Both the position numbers and the translations under genes were made by a program. Positions 52,382 through 62,399 of a DNA stretch of 64,000 bases are shown in pieces (position 1 is the first letter of the stretch; each line of letters starts with the position of its first letter). The DNA is from Tsuneonella dongtanensis (GTDB lineage Bacteria > Pseudomonadota > Alphaproteobacteria > Sphingomonadales > Sphingomonadaceae), in contig NZ_CP016591.1 in NCBI RefSeq assembly GCF_001698205.1, positions 62,001-126,000 on the forward strand. Direction: 5' to 3'. The notes beneath the pieces were generated by a model, which had not been told where the DNA came from, made no database searches, and saw only the letters and a program-made list of their open reading frames with translations.

Positions 52382-53337
52382 CAGGTCCGGTGATCGTTTC
52401 TTGCAAGCGCATTCGCGAGGTGGTCAAGCTCGATGAAAGCGCAATCACGGCGGTAGAGCAGGCATTCGCAAAACTGGCCAACGGCAATGTGATCATGCCC
52501 CCCGTGCATCAGATCTTGGTCGACGACTATCACGGTCAGACCTGCGTCAAATCAGCCTATGTAACAGGCGATCCATATTTCGTATCCAAAGCCGCGTCGA
52601 CCTTTCATGACAACGGACGGCTGGGACTTCCCAAAACAAGTGGCCTAATGCTGGTGTTCGATGCGCAGACCGGATTTGTAGATACGATCCTGCTCGACGA
52701 TGGTTATCTCACCGCGATGCGTACCGCCGCAGCTGGAGCTGTATCCGCAAAATGGCTGTCGCGTCCGGATGCTGACAGTGCGGCCATCATCGGCGCAGGC
52801 AAGCAGGCTCGCCTGCAGCTCGAAGCGTTGACCCTGGTTCGCGATATCCGTTTTGCAAGATTGTGGTCACCTACTTACGACAACGCTAGGCTGGCCGCTG
52901 ACGAACTTTCAAAGCAGCTGGGCTTTACGGTGGAAGCCGCAGCTTCTCCGCAGGAAGCTGTGCGCGGAGCGGCAATCATCGTTACCACCACGCCGGCGCG
53001 ATCGCCTGTTATCATGGACGAATGGGTGGCCCAGGGCACCCATATCACGGCCATGGGGTCCGACGCCCCCGGCAAGCAAGAACTTGACCCTGCACTGATC
53101 AAACGCGCAGCGCCCTATGTCTGCGATTCGCGAGAGCAATGTCGCACACTGGGCGAGTGGCACGCCGCGATCCGGGCTGGGGTCGTGAGCGAGTCGCTGG
53201 AGGCCGTGGAGATCGGCGAGATCGTGGCCGGCTCACGCCCGCTGGCGCGAGCGCAGGATGCTATCACCGTGTGCGATCTTACCGGACTGGGGGTTCAGGA
53301 CGCGGAAATTGCATTGCTCGCAAGGGCGCGTGCGTGA
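52378..53337 (+). CDS. Ornithine cyclodeaminase / mu-crystallin family protein
   Basis: The 319-residue protein has the family's substrate region (KSAYVTGDPYFVSKAAS near 59, then DDGYLTAMRTAAAGAVSAKWL) and the NAD(P)-binding Rossmann motif IIGAGKQARLQLEAL near 135-150. ITAMGSDAPGKQELDP near 223 is characteristic. Members include ornithine cyclodeaminase, cyclic-imine or iminosuccinate reductases and EutC of ectoine degradation. The reaction here is not assignable; reduction of an imine or deamination of an amino acid released by the M20 enzyme is plausible. GTGA overlaps join it to both neighbours. Confidence 0.87.
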   Translation: MTGPVIVSCKRIREVVKLDESAITAVEQAFAKLANGNVIMPPVHQILVDDYHGQTCVKSAYVTGDPYFVSKAASTFHDNGRLGLPKTSGLMLVFDAQTGFVDTILLDDGYLTAMRTAAAGAVSAKWLSRPDADSAAIIGAGKQARLQLEALTLVRDIRFARLWSPTYDNARLAADELSKQLGFTVEAAASPQEAVRGAAIIVTTTPARSPVIMDEWVAQGTHITAMGSDAPGKQELDPALIKRAAPYVCDSREQCRTLGEWHAAIRAGVVSESLEAVEIGEIVAGSRPLARAQDAITVCDLTGLGVQDAEIALLARARA

Positions 53338-54629
53338 TTGAACTGCGAGTGATAGGCGAAGATCCGGAGGTCGACGGCAGCATTAAGGGCATGCCGCCCG
53401 GTCATCCAGCCGTCGCCCTTTCACAATTGGGCAAAAAGGAATGGTCGATCACTGCTGGCGATTTGCCCTTCCCCGTCGCGGTGCTGAAGCAATCGGCCAT
53501 CGCGACCAATCGGGAATGGATGCGCCAATTCCTCACCGAGAGCGGAGCGCTGATTGCACCCCATGGCAAGACGACCATGAGCCCGCAATTGTTTGCAATG
53601 CAACTGGACGACGGAGCTTGGGGACTTACCGCTGCGACGGCCAATCAGATCGCCGTCTATCGCAAATTCGGCATCAATCGCATCCTGATGGCGAATCAAC
53701 TCGTCGGTCGCGCCAACATTGCGTTTATCGCGAACGAATTGGTGCGAGACGAAAATTTCGAATTTTATACGCTGGTTGATTCCGTCGCCGCAGCAGAAAT
53801 GCTGGCCAATGGCGCGCAGGCGGCCGGCTTAGAACGCGGCTTCAACGTACTTATCGAGATAGGCGCACGCGGGGCAAGAACCGGTGTCCGCAGTGTCGAA
53901 GAAGGTCTGACGCTTGCCAAATCGCTGCAACGCCTTGCGCCGCATGTGAGGCTGTGCGGTGTCGAATGTTACGAAGGTGTTTTTCCAACGGCGACGCCTG
54001 CTGAACGTGTCCAGCTCTCGGCAAAATTGTTCGCGAACATGATGATGCTTGCCGACGCTATCGAAGTGGAAAATCTGTTCGCACCGGGTGACATTCTGAT
54101 AACGGCCGGCGGAACGGAATTCTTCGACCTCGCCGCCAGAACCATGGCCAGGTCGACCAACAGGCGCAGGACCTGCATCATCCGGAGCGGATGCTACCTG
54201 ACTCACGATGATCTGGCATATGAACATGCGTTTCAGCGCATGCTCCAGCGCACCCCGGAATTGGAAAGGATTACGCCGCGCCTGCAGCCCGCGCTAGAAG
54301 TGTGGACCTGCGTTCAGTCGCGTCCGGAGCCGAATCTTGCCTTGCTTACCGCGGGCAAGCGAGACGTTTCGTTCGATTTCGACCTTCCCATGGCGAAATG
54401 GTGGTCGTCCGGTGGAGCGCAGCCGGAGCGGCTCGGCAAAGACTATGAGTGCTTCCGCCTTAACGACCAGCACATTTTCCTGCGCATCCCGGACGACAGC
54501 CAGTTATCGGTCGGGGACTATGTCGGATTGGGCGTCAGTCATGTCTGCACGACGTTCGACAAATGGTCGCTGATCTACCTGGTTGACGACGAATATGACG
54601 TCACCGGAGCGATCCGGACATACTTCTGA
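53334..54629 (+). CDS. PLP-dependent D-serine dehydratase / amino-acid deaminase-like protein (fold type III)
   Basis: The 431-residue enzyme has an alanine-racemase-type barrel with the PLP lysine Lys79 in APHGKTTMSP. The C-terminal beta domain carries a His-x-Cys pair (VSHVCTTFDKW), the zinc site of eukaryotic-type D-serine dehydratase and related D-amino-acid deaminases. Other members are D-threonine and 3-hydroxyaspartate aldolases. The GTG at 53334 overlaps the preceding stop; a long upstream extension in frame lies inside the cyclodeaminase-like gene. It closes the M20/OCD/deaminase operon, so I infer release of ammonia from an unusual, perhaps D-configured, amino acid. Confidence 0.84.
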   Translation: MIELRVIGEDPEVDGSIKGMPPGHPAVALSQLGKKEWSITAGDLPFPVAVLKQSAIATNREWMRQFLTESGALIAPHGKTTMSPQLFAMQLDDGAWGLTAATANQIAVYRKFGINRILMANQLVGRANIAFIANELVRDENFEFYTLVDSVAAAEMLANGAQAAGLERGFNVLIEIGARGARTGVRSVEEGLTLAKSLQRLAPHVRLCGVECYEGVFPTATPAERVQLSAKLFANMMMLADAIEVENLFAPGDILITAGGTEFFDLAARTMARSTNRRRTCIIRSGCYLTHDDLAYEHAFQRMLQRTPELERITPRLQPALEVWTCVQSRPEPNLALLTAGKRDVSFDFDLPMAKWWSSGGAQPERLGKDYECFRLNDQHIFLRIPDDSQLSVGDYVGLGVSHVCTTFDKWSLIYLVDDEYDVTGAIRTYF

Positions 54630-54641
54630 CTCTACGTCACT

Positions 54642-55994
54642 TTACGCGCCGCTTACCGGATCTCTTAGCTGAAGGTCCCTGAGCGGCGCAAACTCGGCTA
54701 CGGCCGCATTGGAGCGCGCTTTCATGTCCTCCCAGATTTCTGGATAGCTCTGTGCCGCGTTGTAGGATTCAGAAGGATCTGTAAGCATGTCGAAAAGCGG
54801 CGGATAATCCTGCCGCTCGAAAGCGTAAGCATATACCCGGTAATTGAACCGACGAACGAGTTTCCAGCGTTGCGTACGAATTCCTGCGACTTCGGCATTG
54901 TCGAACAGGATAAGCTGTTCATGAGGACTAGGCGCGCCGTTCTCCAGCACATCGGCGATGTTCCGGCCGTCGAATTCGCGATCTTCAGGCAAGGACACGC
55001 CAGCATAGCCGAGCGCGGTGGGCAGGATATCGATGCCCATTGCGATCGAGTCCGATATGCGCCCCGGGCGTATCTTTTTGGGATAACGCACAATAAATGG
55101 AACACGGTACCCCCCTTCATAGCCCGCGGAACCCTTGCGCCCGTGCAATTCGCCGGCTGATCCTTCGAACCAAGGTCCGTTGTCAGACGTAAAGATGATG
55201 AGGGTATTATCATCTATCCCCAGCGCAGCCAGTTGATCTATTATCGCGCCCACGCCTGTATCCATCTCCTCCACCACGTCTCCGAAGGCGTGTGCCCATG
55301 ATTTTCCTTTGAAGGCGGGGTGCGGATCAAGCGGCAAATGCGGCGCAGTATAGGGAAGGTAGAGAAAAAAAGGCCTGTGGTGGTTCTTCTGGATGAAATC
55401 GTGGGCTGAGGCATTAAAGCTTGCCGTCATCATTCGTGGATCGATCTCGATCGAGCCGTGGCCGCCGCTGCCCTGCTGCAGCAGTGTCAGCGGGCGCGGC
55501 CCCTCGTTCCCGTGCAATGAAGTCGAGACGTATTCGAACCCGAACGACTGCGGCAGGAATTCCGGTCGTGCGCCGCCAAGATGCCACTTGCCGATCAAAG
55601 CAGTGGCATAGCCTGCTCGCTGCAAAAGGCTGGCAATAGTTACTTCATCGGGGCGCATACCATAATTGGCATTGGGCATCACGACTTCGTTCGCCAAGCC
55701 GGCTCGAATGGCATAGCGCCCGGTCAGCAACGCCGCACGCGAGGGCGAGCATAGGTTCTGTCCAGCATAGCAGTTTGTCAGCCGCACGCCTTCGAAGGCA
55801 AGCCGATCGATACGAGGCGTTCTGACGAGGCGAGAACCGTAACAGCTAAGATCCGCCCAACCGAGGTCATCAGCAAGGAAAACGATTATGTTCGGAGGCC
55901 GGTCTTGACTGCGGCCGGCGCTGATGGCGCTAGTGACAGGTAGAAAGGCGCTCCCCAGTGCCCCCGATACGATCTCACGGCGCCGGAAGGTCAC
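54642..55994 (-). CDS. Sulfatase (S1, arylsulfatase-like), Tat-exported
   Basis: The 450-residue enzyme begins with a twin-arginine signal ([18 protein letters not shown]). Sulfatase features follow in order: Asp42-Asp43 ([10 protein letters not shown]), the formylglycine motif Cys82-S-P-S-R86 ([15 protein letters not shown]), GKWHLGG near 137, the metal-binding SDNGPW near 271, and [22 protein letters not shown]. It should hydrolyse a sulfate ester in the periplasm. The GTG start overlaps the VOC-gene stop by 4 nt, placing it last in the operon acetamidase-VOC-sulfatase. Confidence 0.9.
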   Translation of the reverse strand: MTFRRREIVSGALGSAFLPVTSAISAGRSQDRPPNIIVFLADDLGWADLSCYGSRLVRTPRIDRLAFEGVRLTNCYAGQNLCSPSRAALLTGRYAIRAGLANEVVMPNANYGMRPDEVTIASLLQRAGYATALIGKWHLGGARPEFLPQSFGFEYVSTSLHGNEGPRPLTLLQQGSGGHGSIEIDPRMMTASFNASAHDFIQKNHHRPFFLYLPYTAPHLPLDPHPAFKGKSWAHAFGDVVEEMDTGVGAIIDQLAALGIDDNTLIIFTSDNGPWFEGSAGELHGRKGSAGYEGGYRVPFIVRYPKKIRPGRISDSIAMGIDILPTALGYAGVSLPEDREFDGRNIADVLENGAPSPHEQLILFDNAEVAGIRTQRWKLVRRFNYRVYAYAFERQDYPPLFDMLTDPSESYNAAQSYPEIWEDMKARSNAAVAEFAPLRDLQLRDPVSGA

Positions 55995-56428
55995 GTGGCG
56001 AAAAGCTGGCTACGGTCTTTAAAGGCCTTGAATTCCAGCGCATTGCCGGATGGATCGAGAAAGAACATGGTCGCTTGTTCGCCCACCTCTCCGGCAAAGC
56101 GAATATATGGCTCTATCACGAACTCCACGCCTTCATCACGCAGACGATCTGCTAGGTGCGAAAACCTTTCCATGTCCAACACGACGCCGAAATGCGGCAC
56201 CGGAACATCATGTCCATCCACTGGATTGTGATGACAATCTCCTTGTCGTTTCTCAGCCAAATTCGGATCGAGATGGGCAACGATCTGATGGCCAAACAGA
56301 TCGAAATCGACCCATGCGTCGTCACTTCGGCCTTCCGCGAGGCCCATCGTCCCGCCGTAGAAGGCTCGTGCGGCAGCGATGTCGTGCACCGGAAACGCGA
56401 CATGGAATGGGGAGAGATCTACGCTCAT
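55991..56428 (-). CDS. VOC (glyoxalase/bleomycin resistance/dioxygenase) family protein
   Basis: The 145-residue protein has two beta-alpha-beta-beta-beta modules, with [23 protein letters not shown] at the start, [15 protein letters not shown] in the middle and [15 protein letters not shown] at the end. The two His and the final Glu could bind a metal as in glyoxalase I. Close relatives are small uncharacterised dioxygenase-like VOC proteins; the substrate is unknown. I used the ATG at 56428, with GAGG 6 nt upstream, rather than an in-frame start 48 nt earlier overlapping the acetamidase gene. Confidence 0.83.
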   Translation of the reverse strand: MSVDLSPFHVAFPVHDIAAARAFYGGTMGLAEGRSDDAWVDFDLFGHQIVAHLDPNLAEKRQGDCHHNPVDGHDVPVPHFGVVLDMERFSHLADRLRDEGVEFVIEPYIRFAGEVGEQATMFFLDPSGNALEFKAFKDRSQLFAT

Positions 56429-56438
56429 CACGTTCCTC

Positions 56439-57386
56439 CTATACGAGCATGGATACATCAATTGCGCAATGGACACCTTTGCGCACGTTCACCAATTGAG
56501 ATATCGAAAGATCGGTCGCTAGGCTTGCATGCCGATAGGCTTCGCCACTCGATAAGCCGAAGCGATCTCCAAGCAGGAGAACCGCCTGACGCAACGCCTG
56601 CTTTGCCGCGAGTTCTAGATCTTCGTCGACAGCCATCGTGATTAGAATACCGTCGCGCTCGCCCCACGGAAAAGGAAGGAGCGCGCCGCCAGGCACAAGA
56701 TCGAAACGGAATGTTCCGGAAAGAGCGGTCTCAGCCGCCGTCCCATTCACCTCGCCATCCCCTTGGATGGCATGCCCGTCTCCGCACGAAAAACCGGCGC
56801 CGGACTGATACACCGGAAAATGCACTGTGGCTCCCGGACCGAATAATCGGATATCCATGTTTCCGCCGAAAACGCCCGGAATTAAAGACGATACCCTCCC
56901 TAGCTCGCTTGGGGGTTGCACTGCCATAACGCCGAAAAACGGCCGCGCCTTGACGGTGCTGCCCCACGGGAACTCAATCGTGCCCCCCTGCGGGTCAACG
57001 GGTAAGATCAGTAAGTCAACGTCTGGCTCAAGTTCGGGCAGCACGCCGCTTCCGGGACCGATTTCATTCCAGGCAAAGTTCTGCCGTAACCGAATGTCCA
57101 GCACACTAACTGACAAAAGATCGCCGGGCTGCGCTCCTTCGATCGCAATCGGCCCGGTAAGGATGTGCGGCCCCATATCCGACGCAGTTGTAGCGACGAT
57201 CTCAAGGTGGTCGGACAGTATCCCAAAACGCTCACGGTCTTTTGGCATTCGATCTTCGCCGCTCGAAACGGTATTGACCACGACCACGTCGCCCGGGTTT
57301 ACTGTAACTACTGCTGGCAAGTGTGGATCCAAGAAGCCCCAATGTGTCGTCGCAGGAGAAGCGGGCAGGTTTATGGGCCTGGCCAT
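56439..57386 (-). CDS. Acetamidase/formamidase family protein
   Basis: The 315-residue protein has the FmdA/AmdA fold with the stretches [42 protein letters not shown] and [14 protein letters not shown] (the GDxHxxQGDGE catalytic signature). It would hydrolyse formamide, acetamide or a related short amide to acid and ammonia. The start at 57386 gives the usual N-terminus but lacks a strong ribosome-binding site. It heads a minus-strand operon with VOC and sulfatase genes and is divergent from a LysR gene that may control it. Confidence 0.9.
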   Translation of the reverse strand: MARPINLPASPATTHWGFLDPHLPAVVTVNPGDVVVVNTVSSGEDRMPKDRERFGILSDHLEIVATTASDMGPHILTGPIAIEGAQPGDLLSVSVLDIRLRQNFAWNEIGPGSGVLPELEPDVDLLILPVDPQGGTIEFPWGSTVKARPFFGVMAVQPPSELGRVSSLIPGVFGGNMDIRLFGPGATVHFPVYQSGAGFSCGDGHAIQGDGEVNGTAAETALSGTFRFDLVPGGALLPFPWGERDGILITMAVDEDLELAAKQALRQAVLLLGDRFGLSSGEAYRHASLATDLSISQLVNVRKGVHCAIDVSMLV

Positions 57387-57558
57387 TGGGCCAATCTTCG
57401 CAACTGAATCGGGTGTGCGCCACGCCTTCACACAGCAGAGATATATTCGAACTGGTCGCCGCCCGAGCGAAAACGACGCAGGCAATATGAATCGCGCTTG
57501 TTATCACATTTCCGTATTTGATCGCCGTTTTGGCCCGCCTGACCTACTGTGGTTGTTA

Positions 57559-57586
57559 TGCCAACGCTGATCTTGGGGTACTGGCA
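57559..57586. promoter_or_regulatory. TGCCA-N18-TGGCA dyad in the LysR/acetamidase divergent interval
   Basis: TGCCA (57559-57563) and TGGCA (57582-57586) are inverted half-sites 46 bp upstream of the LysR start, a location usual for autoregulated LysR control. The 245-bp interval 57387-57631 otherwise shows nothing recognisable. Confidence 0.25.
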
Positions 57587-57631
57587 TGCATGTCAATTCA
57601 CCGAGTTTGAGCGACGGAGAGATATCTGACT

Positions 57632-58525
57632 ATGGTTGTCCGATTACCACCCTTGCACGCGCTTCGGGCTTTCGAGGCGGTAGCGCGTCTTGGCTCTCTG
57701 TCAGCCGCGGCCGACGATCTGTGCGTCACGCATTCGGCGATTGTCCACCAGCTGAAGCAACTGCAGGATTGGCTGGGCGTACCGCTCTTTGTCCGTGGGC
57801 CCAGAGGTCTGGAACTGACTGAAGCGGGAAAGCGATATCGCGTACCAGTCTGCGAATCTTTCGCGCGAATGGCCATCGAAACGCAATACCTCAGGAAGGA
57901 GCAAGATAATTCATCTGTGCGCGTAAGCGCACTTCCAATGTTCGGAATAGCCTGGTTGCTGCCACGTATGCCGGATTTCTGGGCTCGGCATCCAACAATA
58001 AATGTGGCACTTACATATTCACCACCCAACGTTCGCGAATTTCCTGATCACGATCTATGGATCGGCTTCGAAGAAGATTCGAACGTACCAACACGAGGGC
58101 GCGCGCCACTGATGAACGGGGCGACCGTTCCGGTATGCAGTCCGCTCTATCTTGACCGCAAGGGGCCCATATTACAACCATCTGACCTGACCGGTCACGA
58201 CCTCCTCCACGAGGAATCATACGATCCGTGGAACGCGTGGTTTAGCGCCAATGGTATCGAACCCGAGCTGGCCGAGCGCGGGCGTGTCTTGACGGATGGA
58301 AATCTACTCCTTGCAAGCGTACTCGCGGGCGACGGTGTGGCGCTAGTTCACAAGGCTATCATCAGCCGACATTTGAAATCGCATACACTTGTCCAACTGT
58401 TCGACTGCCAAGTCGAAGAAAAGTTCGGCTATTTTTTGTCCTGGGATCCCGAGGTTACCCTACGGCGGAGTGTTCTTACTTTCCGGGACTGGCTTCTTGA
58501 ATGTGCAAACGAGGCAATCGGTTAA
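57632..58525 (+). CDS. LysR-family regulator (GcvA-like)
   Basis: The 297-residue protein has an N-terminal winged helix (LPPLHALRAFEAVARLGSLSAAADDLCVTHSAIVHQLKQL) of the GcvA/AmpR type, then a LysR substrate-binding domain (RVSALPMFGIAWLLPRMPDF; DLLHEESYDPWNAWF; GVALVHKAIISRHL). GGAGA lies about 11 nt before the ATG. It is divergent from the acetamidase operon and overlaps the SMP-30 gene by one base (TAATG), so it may regulate both. The inducer is unknown. Confidence 0.9.
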   Translation: MVVRLPPLHALRAFEAVARLGSLSAAADDLCVTHSAIVHQLKQLQDWLGVPLFVRGPRGLELTEAGKRYRVPVCESFARMAIETQYLRKEQDNSSVRVSALPMFGIAWLLPRMPDFWARHPTINVALTYSPPNVREFPDHDLWIGFEEDSNVPTRGRAPLMNGATVPVCSPLYLDRKGPILQPSDLTGHDLLHEESYDPWNAWFSANGIEPELAERGRVLTDGNLLLASVLAGDGVALVHKAIISRHLKSHTLVQLFDCQVEEKFGYFLSWDPEVTLRRSVLTFRDWLLECANEAIG

Positions 58526-59391
58526 TGAGCGTGAAGTTGGAATGTCTTTGGCCCGTCGCGTCAACTCTGGGAGAAGGGCCGCGCTGGTCCACTAACGAGC
58601 AAAGTCTTTACTTCGTCGACATAAAGAAGCCGTGCCTCCATCGGATCCATCCCGAGACCGGCAAGACCCAATCATGGGTTATGCCAGACGAAATCGGCTT
58701 TGTCGGCTTTTCGGAGAACAGCGAAATGCTGGGAGGGTTCTCTGACGGGATCTATCGGATTGGGCGGAACGGTATCCGTGGAGAGCGAATAGCCTGTCCC
58801 GAACCCGATCTCCCGGGCAATCGGCTTAACGACGGGATCGTAGATGCCGACGGCAATCTGTGGTTCGGTTCGATGGACAATTCGGAGAAAGCAGAGACAG
58901 GTGCGCTTTATCGGTTATCGCCCGACGGCAAACTCGTAACGGTCGATCGGGGCTACTGCATCACAAATGGCCCTGCGTTCAGTCCCGACGGGAAAACTCT
59001 CTATCACACCGATACACTTAGGCGTGTGATATATCGTTTTGATATTGAAGAGACAAACGTCTTCAATCGCAAGGTCTTTGCGAGAATCGATGAAGAGGAA
59101 GGCTGCCCGGACGGGCTGACTGTCGATGCAGACGGGTGCATATGGTCGGGCTTGTGGGGCGGCTGGGGACTGTTGCGGTTTGCGCCTGATGGGGGACTGA
59201 TTACAAAACTGGAAGTGCCAACCGCGAATGTCACAGCCTGCACCTTCGGGGGAAGGAACCTCGACACACTTTTCATAACAACAGCCCGCAAGGGATTATC
59301 GGATATAGATCTCCTACGACAGCCGCTCGCTGGCGGTTTGTTTGTCTGTGATCCGGGAGTAAAAGGGCTCCCTCAGCACCTATTTGCGTGA
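58525..59391 (+). CDS. SMP-30/gluconolactonase family protein
   Basis: The 288-residue six-bladed beta-propeller has the metal-site Glu17 in LGEGPRW, NRLNDGIVDADGNLWFGSMD near 100, ITNGPAFSPDGKTLYHTDT near 145 and CPDGLTVDADGCIWSGLWGG near 193. These are the conserved metal and substrate stretches of gluconolactonase, arabinolactonase or regucalcin. It would open a sugar lactone to the aldonic acid, consistent with oxidative sugar catabolism in this island. The ATG shares its A with the LysR stop. The 3' end overlaps the convergent GH2 gene by 19 bp. Confidence 0.88.
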   Translation: MSVKLECLWPVASTLGEGPRWSTNEQSLYFVDIKKPCLHRIHPETGKTQSWVMPDEIGFVGFSENSEMLGGFSDGIYRIGRNGIRGERIACPEPDLPGNRLNDGIVDADGNLWFGSMDNSEKAETGALYRLSPDGKLVTVDRGYCITNGPAFSPDGKTLYHTDTLRRVIYRFDIEETNVFNRKVFARIDEEEGCPDGLTVDADGCIWSGLWGGWGLLRFAPDGGLITKLEVPTANVTACTFGGRNLDTLFITTARKGLSDIDLLRQPLAGGLFVCDPGVKGLPQHLFA

Positions 59392-62300
59392 GGGTGCCCG
59401 AATGGTGTGTCAACTTGTACAGTCAGAAGGTTGCGCACCCATTTACGAGCAATATCGGGATGAACGCCATTGGCTGTCCCTGAAAGCGAACTGTACAGTC
59501 CGGCGATTGAAGAAAACAGGAGTTCGCCCTTTCCAATAGGGATCCTGACCATTGCCGCGGCAAGTTCTGGCTGGTGATCGCGACCATAGACCACAAGAAC
59601 TTGAGCATCGTCGTTATCGAGCAACAAGCCATCCGCGAAACGCCCCAGTTGGTCTGGAGCAAACCAAGCGCCAGCGCCGCGCGGATCAGCTTGGTACTCC
59701 CACCCGAGGGCACATCGGCTAGGAAGGCCCGCAAATACCGCGGAATCTTCCCCGGCTATGTACCAACTGCCCGTCCAACTCGCCATTGCTGGCCCTAATG
59801 TACCCCGATTGGGTAGAATTCCAGTATTCTGAAACTGACGGGCCCAATGTTTTGTTTCCGCGCTGCCATCGGCTAGAATCACAAGGCGGCCGCCATTTTC
59901 TGCGTAATCAATAATGGCTTGAGTGAGCGCCTGGCGACCTTGTATCACAATCACAGGCGCCCGGAACAACTGCACTGGCGCGACCCCGATCTCTCGAAGG
60001 AAGGAGGCCAAATTACAACCTTCCTCCAAGATGGTGGCAGCAATATCAGGCCCCGAACGCCAATCGACTATGAATATGTCCTCCGTCGCCGTGAGTTCAG
60101 TATCCTGGAAAGTAGCCCCTGAATGCAGGCCGAGATACCCCGGCCCACCAACTAGGATCTCGATTCCTTCGAGGAGCAATTCGGCATACACTTCGCCGCC
60201 GCTGATTGTGACACTGCGCTTGGCAACCTCTTGCGCGCCCGCCGAGAGCTGCAAAATTCCGCTCCCAGATACACCGCAATCATTCACTAGGTAAACGTCC
60301 ACTATCACTCGCGTGGACGTGGCGTGTACGAGGCCACGCGGCTTGATTACCAGTTGCAACGCACGGTTTGCGCGCGCGATTTCCGTGGGAGGCGCCTTGG
60401 GCCTTCGATACAAGTCGACGATCCCGGTATGCTGTTCAAATGGCTCGCTTTCCCAACCGCTCAGCGCGAAACCATCGACGTTGTCGGAAATCCGCATGTT
60501 GCCGATGACACGCGCCCAGAAATGCGCGCTTCGCACTGCTACTTCACGTGACAGCGCGGCGTGGTCAGCGAAAAATGGTCTCCATCCACGACGACCGAGA
60601 AAGTCGTCATAACCCTTGCGCAGCAATTCCTCGCGATCCGATTGCCAGCCAGTTGAAGCGGTACAGTCTAGCGGATCGGGCGAACCCGAACCGAGCACTT
60701 CACCCCAGAAAACGATCTCGGACCGATTGTCCGATGCATGGCTGAAATCTTGCGGCGAGCGATAAATCCAGTCCTGCCATACGCCGGGACCGCCAACCGT
60801 GTGATTGTCCCACCAGCCCGACCAGCCATCGCCGCGATCGTGATGATATGATGGGTCTCCAGGTAGAACATATGCTTGCTGGTCAGCGTAGTGTCGCATA
60901 TCCTCCGGTACGTTCTCAGCACCGGCAAATCCGGACTTTAAGACGACAATTCGGGTTGGATCGGTCGCGCGAACCATTTCCAGAATGTCACGAACCGCCG
61001 GGTCGAGCGCAGATTCCTCTACCTGTTCGTTCTGAATTCCGACGACTACGTGCGATGGACTATTTCGATCGCGACGGATCATCCGCGCGATCTTCTCGCG
61101 CATGTAACCACGTTCGAACGCGCTGGCTCCGGTCCACGCCGCTCGACCTGCACCCGGCTCCTGCCATCGAAGCAGGCCTGCACGGTCAGCCGCTGCGATA
61201 GCGCGCGCATTGGCGATATTGCGGTGTGCAGTCAGCGTATTGAATCCTAATTCGCGAACTGCCTTAATTTCCGCTTTGAGAGCGGTTTCGCTCGGGAAAA
61301 GTCCGCTGCCCGGCCAATAATTCCAGCTGATCGCTGATCTGAGACGGATGCGTTTTCCGTTGATCCGAAACATTGCGCGGTCGCCGATACCTGTGACCGT
61401 AAACCAACGGAACCCGACTTTGACTGAGCGTCGGTCGCTGACTGTGTTGCCGACCAGACATTCTACGGTTAACTCGTAAAGCGTAGGGGAGAGGGGCGAC
61501 CAGAGAGCGACGGCAGCATCCCGCACCTCAAAGCTTGCCTTACATTCACGCGTGATGAGTTCGTTTCGCCAGATTACAGTCTCATCGCTGCACGGTCTTA
61601 GAATACATCGACAGGTGGCGTCCCCCGAAAGCTGCACATCAATGTCGGCCGTGCCAGCGTCGGCGCGATTGCGAAAAAAAATATCGACAATACGCGACGG
61701 CCCGGTCGCTCGCAGCTCAATGCCGCTGTCCAATCCTCCGAAGCCGTGGCTTAAAGGAAGTATCTGCTCTCCCCAAACTAGTGCAAGAGCGGTTGGAGGC
61801 TCGTCAGCTCCGGCGCGATCGTGAAAGTCGCACCAGTCTAGGCGTCCACCAGGATTTGTGATCCGTATAGCAAGGCGATTGCGCGCACCAAGCCGAACCG
61901 CAGCTGTAGCGTCACAACTGAATGGCGTTTCGCCAATCACATCATAGCCGATTAGTTGTTCGTTGAGGAATACTTCCGCCCGTAATCGCGCTGCAGGAAC
62001 ATGCAGTTCGAACGTGCGCCCTGTCCAGTCGACAGGCAATTCGAAATCGTGCCAGAACCAGCTGACACCATAATAAATGCCGTTCTCGTCAAGCGGGTCG
62101 TTTTTGGCAAAAAAGTACTCGCGGCTCGAAAGTCGAGTCTTACCCCACCGACCCCAGAAATACTGCTCGACCGTCGCCGGCAGGCACGCGTGCGCCGCCT
62201 CGCCATTGGCCGCTTTCTGATCGAGTACAGACCATCCCCCCGTGGGAGCGCGTTGTTGCAACTCCGCTAGATCGAAAGTTCCCGGAAGATGAAGGGTGTC

Positions 62301-62399
62301 GTTGCGCCAGCCAGCCTCACGATCGGGCCAGATATACCATCCTTGTGACAGATCGAGCAGGCCATGGAGGATCGTTTCAGAACTTGCCGTAGCGGACAT
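59373..62399 (-). CDS. Glycoside hydrolase family 2-type enzyme
   Basis: The 1008-residue enzyme has an N-terminal jelly-roll sugar-binding domain (FWHDFELPVDWTGRTFELHVPAARLRAEVFLN near 116-147), an immunoglobulin-like domain (about 235-340, ending KVGFRWFTVTG) and a TIM barrel beginning FRINGKRIRLR. The probable acid/base is Glu458 in GIQNEQ and the nucleophile Glu567 in VFWGEVLG. A C-terminal region of about 350 residues is extra. No signal peptide is visible. Substrates of such enzymes include beta-galactosides, glucuronides and mannosides. The ATG at 62399 has GGAGG 3 nt upstream and overlaps the RraA-like gene by 23 bp; an in-frame start 60 nt earlier lies deeper in that gene. Confidence 0.87.
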   Translation of the reverse strand: MSATASSETILHGLLDLSQGWYIWPDREAGWRNDTLHLPGTFDLAELQQRAPTGGWSVLDQKAANGEAAHACLPATVEQYFWGRWGKTRLSSREYFFAKNDPLDENGIYYGVSWFWHDFELPVDWTGRTFELHVPAARLRAEVFLNEQLIGYDVIGETPFSCDATAAVRLGARNRLAIRITNPGGRLDWCDFHDRAGADEPPTALALVWGEQILPLSHGFGGLDSGIELRATGPSRIVDIFFRNRADAGTADIDVQLSGDATCRCILRPCSDETVIWRNELITRECKASFEVRDAAVALWSPLSPTLYELTVECLVGNTVSDRRSVKVGFRWFTVTGIGDRAMFRINGKRIRLRSAISWNYWPGSGLFPSETALKAEIKAVRELGFNTLTAHRNIANARAIAAADRAGLLRWQEPGAGRAAWTGASAFERGYMREKIARMIRRDRNSPSHVVVGIQNEQVEESALDPAVRDILEMVRATDPTRIVVLKSGFAGAENVPEDMRHYADQQAYVLPGDPSYHHDRGDGWSGWWDNHTVGGPGVWQDWIYRSPQDFSHASDNRSEIVFWGEVLGSGSPDPLDCTASTGWQSDREELLRKGYDDFLGRRGWRPFFADHAALSREVAVRSAHFWARVIGNMRISDNVDGFALSGWESEPFEQHTGIVDLYRRPKAPPTEIARANRALQLVIKPRGLVHATSTRVIVDVYLVNDCGVSGSGILQLSAGAQEVAKRSVTISGGEVYAELLLEGIEILVGGPGYLGLHSGATFQDTELTATEDIFIVDWRSGPDIAATILEEGCNLASFLREIGVAPVQLFRAPVIVIQGRQALTQAIIDYAENGGRLVILADGSAETKHWARQFQNTGILPNRGTLGPAMASWTGSWYIAGEDSAVFAGLPSRCALGWEYQADPRGAGAWFAPDQLGRFADGLLLDNDDAQVLVVYGRDHQPELAAAMVRIPIGKGELLFSSIAGLYSSLSGTANGVHPDIARKWVRNLLTVQVDTPFGHPHANRC

